A DNA stretch of 64,000 bases from Archangium violaceum. Lineage in GTDB: Bacteria; Myxococcota; Myxococcia; Myxococcales; Myxococcaceae. Positions 9,295 through 16,404 of this stretch are shown here, one piece after another. Every line of letters begins with the position of its first letter. Positions within the stretch are counted from its first letter, which is position 1. The stretch lies in NCBI RefSeq assembly GCF_016887565.1, contig NZ_CP069396.1, positions 2,755,001-2,819,000 on the forward strand, read 5' to 3'. Below the pieces are notes generated by a model. That model was not told the DNA's origin, searched no databases, and saw only the letters and a program-made list of their open reading frames with translations. A program made the translations under genes and the position numbers.

Positions 9295-10881
9295 TCAGAC
9301 GAGCTTGCCCGGATTGAGCAGGCCCGTCGGATCGAAGGTTCCGAGCATCTGGCGGATGGCGGCGACGCCGAGCGGCCCCTTCTCCGCCTCCAGATAGGGC
9401 CGGTGGTCCGTGCCCACCCCGTGCTGGTGGCTGATGGTGCCACCGTGGGCGACCATGGCGCGGCTGGCCGCCGTCTTGAGCGCGAGCCAGCGGGCGTGGG
9501 TCTCCGCTGCCTCGGCGCCCAGGCGGAAGATGAACGTGGTGTAGAGATTGGAGCCGCTCGGGTACACGTGGGACAGGTGGGTGAAGGCGAGCACCCGCTC
9601 ACCCCGGTCCGCGAGGGCCTCGCGCAGTGCGCCCTCGACGGCGGCGAGCAACCGGGGCACGTTGCTCCAGGAGGTGGCCGTCTCCACGGTGTCCACGCCC
9701 CAGCCGCGCTCCCAGGCGGCGTTGCGCAGGTAGGGCGAGCGGAAGCGGCCCTTCTTCCACTTCTCGCCGAGAGCGGGCACGCGCACGCCGCCGTGCCGGC
9801 CCGCGAGGTCCAGCGCCATCCTCCGGCCGTGCTCCACGTTGCGCGCGCTGCCGGACAGGCCGAGCACCAGCATGCAGCTGTCCGGGCCGATGCCCCGTAG
9901 CGAGAGCACTCCCGACAGCAGTCCCACCATGCGCGGGTGGCCGGCCAGCGCGAGGTTGATGGCCGTCTCCTCGGGGGTGCTCAGGCGCAGCATGGACAGC
10001 GGCGCGCCGCTCTGCGCCAGCTCTCGCACGGCGGTGCGGGCCCGCTCCCAGTCGGGGAAGAAGAGGGCGAGGAAGTCCTCCCGCTCGGGCAACGGGGAGA
10101 TGCGCACCGTGGCCTCGGTGAGGATGCCCATGCGCCCTTCCGAGCCGAGGACGAATTCACGCACGTCCGGCCCGGTGGCGCTGGCGGGGAAGGTGGGCAG
10201 CACCAAGGTGCCCGCGGGGGCCTCGAGCCGCCCTCCGGCGAACAGGTTCTCGATGCGCCCGTAGCCGAGCGACTGCTGCCCGCGCGAGCGGGTGACGATC
10301 CACCCGCCGAGCGTGGACTGCTCGAAGGACTGCGGGAAGTGCCCGAGCGTGTAGCCGCGGGCGCGCAGCTGCTCCTCGAGCCGGGGCCCGCTCACGCCCG
10401 CGCCGAAGGTGGCCAGCCGGTCCTCCTCGGAGAGCGCGTGGAGCTGTTGGAGGCGCTCCAGGGACACGGTGAGGATGGGGGCGTCACCGGGCTCGACGTT
10501 GACATGGCCGACGACGCTGGTGCCCCCGCCGTAGGGGATGATGCGTGCGCCCGCGTCGCGCGCGTAGGCGAAGAGCGCGCGCACTTCTTCCGATTGGTTG
10601 GGGAAGGCCACGCCATCCGGGAAGGCCGGCACGTGCCCGTCGCGCATGACGATGAGGTCGGGGAAGCTCTGACCGCGCGCATGGCGCACGCGGACCTCGG
10701 GCTCGGTGGAGACGAGCGGATGGGGAGGCAGGCGCGAGGGAGGCACGGAGGCCATCACCTCGGGCAGCGTGGCATCCCGGGGGGTGGTGCCCGGACCGAC
10801 CCGTTCCGCGAGGACGGCGGCGGTGGTGTCCGGCAGCGGGTAGCCGACGGCTGCGTGTCCCCAACCATTCCAGCGCCTCAC
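9295..10881 (-). CDS. FAD-linked oxidase of the alkyldihydroxyacetonephosphate synthase type
   Basis: A 528-residue VAO/PCMH-family flavoprotein. Visible parts are the FAD pyrophosphate loop PYGGGTSVVGHV, the second FAD segment with STLGGWIVTRSRGQQSLGYG, and a C-terminal region with SHVYPSGSNLY and ISHQHGVGTDH, which correspond to the Tyr and His cluster of alkyl-DHAP synthase (exchange of an acyl chain for a fatty alcohol to give the ether bond). The GTG at 10881 was chosen because AGGAGG lies 5 nt upstream and the homologous N-terminus (RRWNGWG) begins there; longer in-frame extensions are low-complexity. D-lactate or glycolate dehydrogenase relatives share the fold, so the exact substrate is probable rather than certain. 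Confidence 0.83.
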   Translation of the reverse strand: MRRWNGWGHAAVGYPLPDTTAAVLAERVGPGTTPRDATLPEVMASVPPSRLPPHPLVSTEPEVRVRHARGQSFPDLIVMRDGHVPAFPDGVAFPNQSEEVRALFAYARDAGARIIPYGGGTSVVGHVNVEPGDAPILTVSLERLQQLHALSEEDRLATFGAGVSGPRLEEQLRARGYTLGHFPQSFEQSTLGGWIVTRSRGQQSLGYGRIENLFAGGRLEAPAGTLVLPTFPASATGPDVREFVLGSEGRMGILTEATVRISPLPEREDFLALFFPDWERARTAVRELAQSGAPLSMLRLSTPEETAINLALAGHPRMVGLLSGVLSLRGIGPDSCMLVLGLSGSARNVEHGRRMALDLAGRHGGVRVPALGEKWKKGRFRSPYLRNAAWERGWGVDTVETATSWSNVPRLLAAVEGALREALADRGERVLAFTHLSHVYPSGSNLYTTFIFRLGAEAAETHARWLALKTAASRAMVAHGGTISHQHGVGTDHRPYLEAEKGPLGVAAIRQMLGTFDPTGLLNPGKLV

Positions 10882-11048
10882 GACTTCCTCCTGACGGGGG
10901 CGTCCGGCCCTGGTGCTCCCGGGTTCGCTGACCGTGCGGGCCCGCGAGCGCAGTGTGCGGGGCGCATCCGGTACTGGCAAGAGAGGCCCCTGGCCGTGGA
11001 GCTGGACTGGTATAGGGGCGCCGTCCGCAAGACCCCTAGGAGTCTCCC

Positions 11049-12050
11049 ATGTCCGCGACCGTCCCATCCCTTCGCGCGGTGGATCGTCTCGAGGTGTTCG
11101 TCGTCGTCGACAACGTGCTCGATCTTCTCTCCACCGTCCCATCCACGGTGACGCCGGAGGTGCCCAACCTCGTGCGAGCCGGGATGCGGGAATTCACCGG
11201 CTCGTGCCTTTGCTGCGCGGCATGGGGCCTTTCACTGATGGTGACGGCCCATGTCGGAAACACCCGGCACACCGTGCTGTTCGACGCGGGGCCCGAGTCC
11301 TATGCCTTCGAGCGCAATGCCCGGCGGCTCGGGGTGGACCTGGGTTCCATCGAGGAGGCCGTCCTGTCGCATGGGCACTTCGACCACGCGGGCGGGCTGC
11401 CCCAGGCGCTGCGGATGATCAAGGAGGCCAACGGTGGCCGGGACATCCCCCTGCACGTCAACCCGGGGATGTTCGGCAAGCGCGCCTTCAAGCTCGCCGA
11501 TGGCCGCGTCCTGCCGCTGGGAGATGTGCCCTCGGTGGAGGAGCTGGCCGCCGCCGGTGGCGCGGTGGTGAACGCGCCCGAGGCCCGCACGCTCCTCGAG
11601 GACATGTTCTTCGTCAGTGGGGAGATCGCCCGGGTGACGCCCTACGAGAAGGGGCTGCCGCAGCAATTCCGCCGCGCGGAAGACGGGAGCTGGGTCCCCG
11701 ACCCGCAGGTGCTCGACGAGCGCTACCTGGCCGTGCACGTGCGGGACCGGGGGCTGGTGGTCTTCAGCGCGTGCTCGCACGCGGGCATCGTGAACGTGCT
11801 GAAGGACGCCGCGTGGCGCTTTCCCTCGGTGCCGCTCCACGCGGCCATGGGGGGACTGCACCTCTCGGGGCCGTTCAACGAGCAGTGGATCGACGACACG
11901 GTGCGGGACATCCAGGGGTTCGGTTTGAAGCGGCTCGTCCCGGGGCACTGCACGGGATGGAGGGCGACCCAGGCCCTCGTTCGTGCGCTCGGAGACGTGG
12001 TGGTGCCCGGCGCGGTGGGGCAGCTCCACCGGTTCGGTCAGGAAGGGTAG
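11049..12050 (+). CDS. MBL-fold metallo-hydrolase
   Basis: A 333-residue metallo-beta-lactamase-fold protein. The metal-binding motif SHGHFDHAGGLPQAL (HxHxDH) lies at about residues 113-127, further metal ligands are expected in the CSHAGIVN and PGHCTGW segments, and the N-terminal DAGPESY loop is typical. The pattern resembles the RFAP-synthase/MJ0296-like subgroup often annotated only as an MBL-fold metallo-hydrolase. No signal peptide is seen, so it is cytoplasmic. The ATG follows AGGAG. The stop lies 6 bp before the toxin gene, so the toxin pair may have been acquired downstream of this gene and may share its transcript. Confidence 0.85.
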   Translation: MSATVPSLRAVDRLEVFVVVDNVLDLLSTVPSTVTPEVPNLVRAGMREFTGSCLCCAAWGLSLMVTAHVGNTRHTVLFDAGPESYAFERNARRLGVDLGSIEEAVLSHGHFDHAGGLPQALRMIKEANGGRDIPLHVNPGMFGKRAFKLADGRVLPLGDVPSVEELAAAGGAVVNAPEARTLLEDMFFVSGEIARVTPYEKGLPQQFRRAEDGSWVPDPQVLDERYLAVHVRDRGLVVFSACSHAGIVNVLKDAAWRFPSVPLHAAMGGLHLSGPFNEQWIDDTVRDIQGFGLKRLVPGHCTGWRATQALVRALGDVVVPGAVGQLHRFGQEG

Positions 12051-12056
12051 GGCAGC

Positions 12057-13622
12057 GTGGGATTGCCACGGTGGGCGCCGGTGGGCGCCCTCTCACTCAT
12101 CGTCCTCTTCCTCCATGCCGCGTGCGTGACGCAGGCGCCCATGGGCGGCCGTGGGGCGGGGAGCGGCCACTCAGGGGGGCCGACAGCGGAGCGCGAGAGG
12201 CGCACGGCGCCGAGGGAGCCGCGGCCGATGGTTGTCGTCTACGCGGGCCTCGTCGAGGCGCGCGGGAAGACGCGAGTGGTGGCCCGCACCCAGGAGGAGT
12301 ACCAGCGCGCGGTGGCGAAGCTCGGCCACCGGTTCCTCGTGAAGGGGACGCCCCAGGAGACAGCCCAGCGTCTGCTTCAGGCCATGCCGGAGGAGGAACT
12401 GCTCGCTGAGGTGTACCGCGACAAGGTGCTCACGCTGGTGCCGCTCAACGACAAGGGTCCGCTCGTGCCCGAGGCCGAGGCGGCGCTGAAAGTGAAGTAC
12501 CTGCGCTGGTGCGAGCGGCGCGGAGGAGGTGACTGCCTGGGCCTCTTCGCGGATGGGCCCTACCTGCGCACGGACGACAGGCGGACTCTGGCTCTGGCCC
12601 TGGCCTTTGGTTCCGTGCTCGACGAGACGCAGGCGGCCCTGGGGCGGGAGCTGAGCCCGCGGGCGATTCTCTCGTCGCTGGTGTGGGCCGCGGGCCTGTA
12701 TCTGGCGCTCTGGCTATTTCCCGATCCGAGCACGAAGGCAGTGGCGGCCGCGCTCTCGGTGGTGCTCCTGGCCTGGTTGGGCCTGGACGCCATGTGGGGC
12801 CTCGTGGACGGGTGGGCCAGCATGGCGCACCGGGCTCACGAGGCCACCACGTTCGAGGAACTGCGCGAGGCGGGCGAGTCCTTCGGGCGGGTGATTGGGA
12901 CGGATGCGGCCCGGGCCCTCATTCTCGCGGTGGCCACCCTCAGCGGGAGGACGCTCGGGGATGTGGCCGCTCACGTGCGCTCGCTGCCGAGGTTCAACCA
13001 GGTGCAGGCGCAGTGGGCGGCCCAGGGCATGGAGGGCTCGGTGGCGATGGCCATGGAGGAGGCGGCCGCCGTGGAGGTGGTGGTGGAGGAGAGCCGCGCT
13101 CTCGTCGTCCTCACGTCTCCGCAGGTGCCCGTGGCAATCAACGTCCTGGCGAAGAGTGGTGCTGGCGGGCACTCGGGCACCGTGGTCATCCAACACAGAG
13201 GCGGAAACAAGCAGGTGGTCCTCGGCAACGGGACGCGATGGCACCTTCCACGGGGCAAGAGCCCCAACGACATTCCGGCGGAGGACCGACTGGGCGACGA
13301 GCTGCAGGCGGCCGTGAGGGAGGAGGCGGGGAGGTGGTCCCAGGCCAGGCTCACGCCGGAGGAGCGAGAAGCCATCAAGGCGATGAGGGACGCAGGAAAG
13401 GAGCACTGGGCGAATCTGCTGGAGCGGCAGGCTCGCGGGCGGTGGGTCGAGAGACAGGTGGCAGACCGCTTCCCGCACCTATCCTGGAATAGCCGCGGTG
13501 TGGACGTCACCGGACCGGGCGGCCAGAACTACCACTACGAGATCCTGTCTGGTACGGAGTCCAACTTCGCGCTGCACGGGCGACGAATGGCGAGCACCTT
13601 CTTTCGCATGATCTTCTTCTGA
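12057..13622 (+). CDS. SitA-like polymorphic toxin lipoprotein (SitA5 type)
   Basis: A 521-residue protein with a lipoprotein-style signal (hydrophobic residues about 9-22, then Cys23, with an atypical His at -3), a conserved N-terminal region about 55-170, a hydrophobic central segment about 200-250, and a variable C-terminus. This matches the layout of myxobacterial SitA toxins, which reach neighbours through outer-membrane exchange. The last 120 or so residues, with VDVTGPGG, YHYEILSGTESN and a terminal FFRMIFF, form the likely toxic domain. The Asp/Glu arrangement suggests a nuclease-like fold, but no activity can be proven by eye. The start is GTG with GGAAGGG upstream inside the previous gene. 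A partner gene follows after 7 nt. Confidence 0.78.
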   Translation: MGLPRWAPVGALSLIVLFLHAACVTQAPMGGRGAGSGHSGGPTAERERRTAPREPRPMVVVYAGLVEARGKTRVVARTQEEYQRAVAKLGHRFLVKGTPQETAQRLLQAMPEEELLAEVYRDKVLTLVPLNDKGPLVPEAEAALKVKYLRWCERRGGGDCLGLFADGPYLRTDDRRTLALALAFGSVLDETQAALGRELSPRAILSSLVWAAGLYLALWLFPDPSTKAVAAALSVVLLAWLGLDAMWGLVDGWASMAHRAHEATTFEELREAGESFGRVIGTDAARALILAVATLSGRTLGDVAAHVRSLPRFNQVQAQWAAQGMEGSVAMAMEEAAAVEVVVEESRALVVLTSPQVPVAINVLAKSGAGGHSGTVVIQHRGGNKQVVLGNGTRWHLPRGKSPNDIPAEDRLGDELQAAVREEAGRWSQARLTPEEREAIKAMRDAGKEHWANLLERQARGRWVERQVADRFPHLSWNSRGVDVTGPGGQNYHYEILSGTESNFALHGRRMASTFFRMIFF

Positions 13623-13629
13623 GGGCCGC

Positions 13630-14247
13630 GTGACTCCCAACATCCACTACGAGAATCGAGAGATTGAGGGCGAGCGACTGGAGCTTACGGATAAGAAGGC
13701 CATTTACTGGCTCGGGCCGAACGTCACGCTCCGGGGCTGTACGCTGGTCACCAACATTTCGGCGCGGTGGCTGCATCTGGTGTCGGGGAATCTGATCGAC
13801 TGCACCATTCACGCGAAGAGCCAGCTGAAGACCCTTCCGTGGGCGCCAATGAAGCTGAAGGGGTGCCGGTTCAAGGGCCGCTTTACCGGCAACGAGTTCG
13901 GGTTCCGCACGGACCTGGACGACAGGTGGAAGGGGGGGGGGATCGAGGACTGCGACTTCTCCGAGGCCCTGCTCCATGGGTGTGGCTTCTACAATTGCGA
14001 CATGAGCACGATCCGACTGCCGCGCTGGCCGTGCTTCACCTTCTTGGACCCACTCAGGCATGCGGCGGAGCTGCGCCAGCACGCCTGGCCCGGTCGGTTC
14101 GGTCGGGTCTCCGTCGAGGTGGTGTGCGAGTCCCCCAAGGGCACAGTCGCGGTGACCTGGCACGCGCCCACCGTCGCCGAGAAGATGGACACGACGGTCG
14201 AGGAACTGCGCGCGGCCCTGGAGAGGGTTCCGCAGGTCGTCATGTAG
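13630..14247 (+). CDS. Putative immunity protein for the SitA-like toxin (SitI position)
   Basis: A 205-residue protein without a signal peptide, as expected for a protector acting in the recipient cytoplasm. It begins with GTG 7 nt after the toxin stop, preceded by GAGGG, so the two are cotranscribed. The middle shows short repeating units each carrying Cys before a polar/aromatic residue (LRGCTL, IDCTIH, KGCRFK, EDCDFS, HGCGFYNCD), reminiscent of a pentapeptide-repeat or beta-helix protein. The C-terminal 60 residues look globular. I know of no named family for it. Its role is inferred from position and pairing. Confidence 0.7.
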   Translation: MTPNIHYENREIEGERLELTDKKAIYWLGPNVTLRGCTLVTNISARWLHLVSGNLIDCTIHAKSQLKTLPWAPMKLKGCRFKGRFTGNEFGFRTDLDDRWKGGGIEDCDFSEALLHGCGFYNCDMSTIRLPRWPCFTFLDPLRHAAELRQHAWPGRFGRVSVEVVCESPKGTVAVTWHAPTVAEKMDTTVEELRAALERVPQVVM

Positions 14248-14275
14248 ACAGTTGCCGCGCCGTCGCGGACCTGCT

Positions 14276-14659
14276 TCAGATGAGCCCGTCCCAGCCCTGG
14301 TCGTGCCGCCGGAACGCACCCCGGATGCGGTCCACCAGGGCGTCGGGCAGCGGGCCCTTCTCCACGGCGCGCAGGTTGCGCTGGAGGTTCTCCACCTTCG
14401 TGGTGCCCACGATGCAACTCTCCACTCCGGGCGCGAAGGCGGCGAAGCGCAGGGCCAGCTCGCTCCAGTCCAGACCCTTTCTCTCCTCGGACTGCCCGTA
14501 GCTGGGCGCCGTGTCGAGCAGGTTGATGCCCGCGTCCAGCACCCCGTTCAACAGGGCCTCCGCCTCGGACTCGGACAGCTCCGGGCTGCCCACGGGCCCC
14601 GCTCCGAATCCCAGGACGGAGACCCGCGTGCCGCTGTTGCCCAGAGCTCGATGAATCAT
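14276..14659 (-). pseudogene. Aldo/keto reductase remnant with a large internal deletion
   Basis: A 127-codon frame whose first 60 residues are the N-terminus of an aldo/keto reductase (ALGNSGTRVSVLGFGA, then LLDTAPSYG with Asp49 and Tyr54 of the active site). Its last 67 residues are the C-terminus of the same family (APGVESCIVGTTKVENLQ). About 150-180 central residues of the usual 290-300 are missing, including the catalytic Lys and His strands. The reading frame is kept across the junction near 14475-14487. It cannot form a complete TIM barrel, so it is probably non-functional or a relic. The ATG overlaps the upstream peptidase stop by 4 nt. Confidence 0.72.
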
Positions 14660-15471
14660 GAGGTGTTCCTGCTCCCACGCGCGGCCAGGTCGATGAAGCC
14701 GCGAATCCAGAGGAGGTTGATGGCGTGGCAGGCTTCTAGCGGAGTCCGGGTGGTCGTCTCCAGCGTCGCGGTGTAGGGCACCCCGCTGCGCAGGAAGTAG
14801 TCCGTGACGCTGCCATCGTTGTACTCGATGAGGCCGTCCGCGTCGGTGCGGTTGACCTCGTCCACCTTCTCATTGCGGATGACCTGGGCGTGCTCCGAGG
14901 CGGCCCTCATGATGGGCCGGTAGAAGTCCTTGTCCCCGAAGGTATAGGCGTAGGTGGCGGCACCCGGCAGGTAGTTGTCCTGGTGGATGTCGAGCGCGGC
15001 ATCGGGGGCGGGGTGGCGCACGATGTCCGCGCGCACCGCGCGCGTCTCCTTGGGGCCACCGTCGTAGAGCGCCCAGCGCAGGAAGGCCTCGCCGCGGCCG
15101 AGCTCGCCCTTCCACACGCCGGGCGCCGTCTCGTAGCGCATGAAGTCGTTGTTGGGCTTCTCCCCGCCGCGGTTGTAACGGGTGCCATCCTCGAAACCCG
15201 AGGGGTTGATGCACGGGTACACGCGCAGGCCCACCCGGCGTTCCCGGGCGTAGGTGGCGATGTCCGCGAAGTAACGGCACAGCGTGAGCGGGCCGGCGGG
15301 CTCCTCGCCATGGAAGCCCGAGGTGATCACCAACCAACGTTCGCCCGGCACGGTGAGCCGGAAGAGGGGATATTCGACACCCCCTTCGAGCACTCGGGCG
15401 TACTCGTTCACCTCGGCGATATCGACGTAGCCGCGGATGCGGCGGGCGTACTCGTCATAGTTCTGTGGCAC
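14656..15471 (-). CDS. M14-family zinc carboxypeptidase-like protein
   Basis: A 271-residue protein with the zinc ligands of M14 peptidases: the HxxE pair His54-Glu57 in SGFHGEEPAG and the later His163 in LDIHQDN. Glu238 in TATLETTTRTP fits the catalytic glutamate. In the substrate-binding segment NPSGFEDGTRYNRGG the canonical Asn-Arg pair reads Asn107-Asn108, so the Arg that normally holds the C-terminal carboxylate is missing. The substrate may therefore not be an ordinary C-terminal peptide; amide or succinyl derivatives are possible. No signal peptide is evident. It overlaps the aldo/keto reductase remnant downstream. Confidence 0.8.
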   Translation of the reverse strand: MPQNYDEYARRIRGYVDIAEVNEYARVLEGGVEYPLFRLTVPGERWLVITSGFHGEEPAGPLTLCRYFADIATYARERRVGLRVYPCINPSGFEDGTRYNRGGEKPNNDFMRYETAPGVWKGELGRGEAFLRWALYDGGPKETRAVRADIVRHPAPDAALDIHQDNYLPGAATYAYTFGDKDFYRPIMRAASEHAQVIRNEKVDEVNRTDADGLIEYNDGSVTDYFLRSGVPYTATLETTTRTPLEACHAINLLWIRGFIDLAARGSRNTS

Positions 15472-15559
15472 TCCCCCAGGTTACTCATTGGGGGAGGGGC
15501 CGGGGACGGGACTGGACCCCGGTCCAACCCCCATGTGTGCTTCCGCATGCAATCCGGTG

Positions 15560-16009
15560 CTAGCGGGCGTTCATGTGCTCACGGACCTCGGACGTCACCT
15601 GCTGGCGCTGCTCCGGGGTGAGGATGCGGTGGGCCTCCAGGGCGGCATCGGCCACCTTGTGAGCGAAGGCCCGGAAGGCGTCCACGCGCTCGTCCACCAG
15701 CGAATGCACGGCCCTGGCGTCCGGGTTGGGCGACTCCCACTGCTCCAGCATCTCGGCCCTCGCGCCCTTCTGCTCCGCGAAGAGGCGCTTGCCGTCCTCG
15801 AAGAGCGAGTCCTTCAGCCCGTGGAGGGCCTGCTTCTGGGCGTCCGTGGCCTTCAGGTCCTCCAGCCGGTCATCCATCCGCCAGGTGATCATCTGCTTCA
15901 CGCGCTCGGGGTCGCGCGGGCCGCCGAAGTGGCCCCCGCGGAAGCCGGAGAGGAGGACGAAGGCGAGGACGGCGGAACCGGCGACGAGCAGCTTGTTCTT
16001 CGTGGTCAT
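15560..16009 (-). CDS. Spy/CpxP-like periplasmic protein
   Basis: A 149-residue, mostly helical protein with an N-terminal hydrophobic export signal (residues about 5-22) and two family-type segments: LKATDAQKQAL around residue 53 and ILTPEQRQQV near the C-terminus, which matches the LTxxQ motif of Spy/CpxP proteins. Such proteins act in the periplasm as chaperones or stress and metal sensors and often accompany metal-responsive regulators. No two-component genes lie next to it. A GGGGCC/GGCCCC hairpin lies in its leader at 16024-16040. Confidence 0.75.
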   Translation of the reverse strand: MTTKNKLLVAGSAVLAFVLLSGFRGGHFGGPRDPERVKQMITWRMDDRLEDLKATDAQKQALHGLKDSLFEDGKRLFAEQKGARAEMLEQWESPNPDARAVHSLVDERVDAFRAFAHKVADAALEAHRILTPEQRQQVTSEVREHMNAR

Positions 16010-16404
16010 GACGTATGCTCCCAGGGGCCTTCCGGGCCCCGCGTTCTTTCCGTGGACGCCGTCAATCGGCGACGGTGTACAGGATGCGAGGGGCCCATTT
16101 CGGGGGCTTTGGGGTGACGTAAAGAAGTGTGAAGGCCGCGCGGCGGCCTCCGGCTACGCCCAGGCCCCGGTTCCGCTCGCCCGTCTGGCCGCCCGGCGGG
16201 GAGGCTTCCGAGGGGAAGCCCAGGTGTCAGGCCGTGTGTCCCACACCCGACCCGGTGCCTCCTTCACGCCCCGTGCGGGGCATGGCACAAGGCGCCGAGG
16301 CCGATTTTCCGGCCTCGGAAACATCGAGCGGCGGAGAACTGGCGCTCTCCGCGACCCTGAACAAATGTGGTGCTGTACGACCCCTTCCTGACTACCTTCC
16401 AGCC
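16010..16404. other. 395-bp divergent intergenic region, spy-like gene to dnaE
   Basis: This region must hold the promoters of both the minus-strand Spy-like gene and dnaE. I find no reading frame worth calling: the dnaE frame stays open back to 16129 but gives a Pro/Arg-rich, non-homologous extension. Two hairpins are visible, GGGGCC-TTCCG-GGCCCC at 16024-16040 and a perfect 9-bp stem at 16295-16318. No clear -35/-10 or -24/-12 element could be assigned. Confidence 0.5.
16295..16318. promoter_or_regulatory. 9-bp perfect hairpin in the dnaE leader
   Basis: CCGAGGCCG and CGGCCTCGG enclose a 6-nt loop (ATTTTC) about 87 bp upstream of the dnaE ATG. No T-run follows on either strand, so it is unlikely to be a simple terminator. 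It could be an operator or a leader RNA structure. Confidence 0.35.

Noticed and set aside
16284-16300. TGGCAC upstream of dnaE as a sigma-54 site
   Set aside because: The -12 half (TTGC or GTGC at the right spacing) is missing.
16129-16404. Extended N-terminus of DnaE
   Set aside because: The family begins with the PHP motif a few residues after the ATG at 16405. The extension is low-complexity and covers a hairpin.
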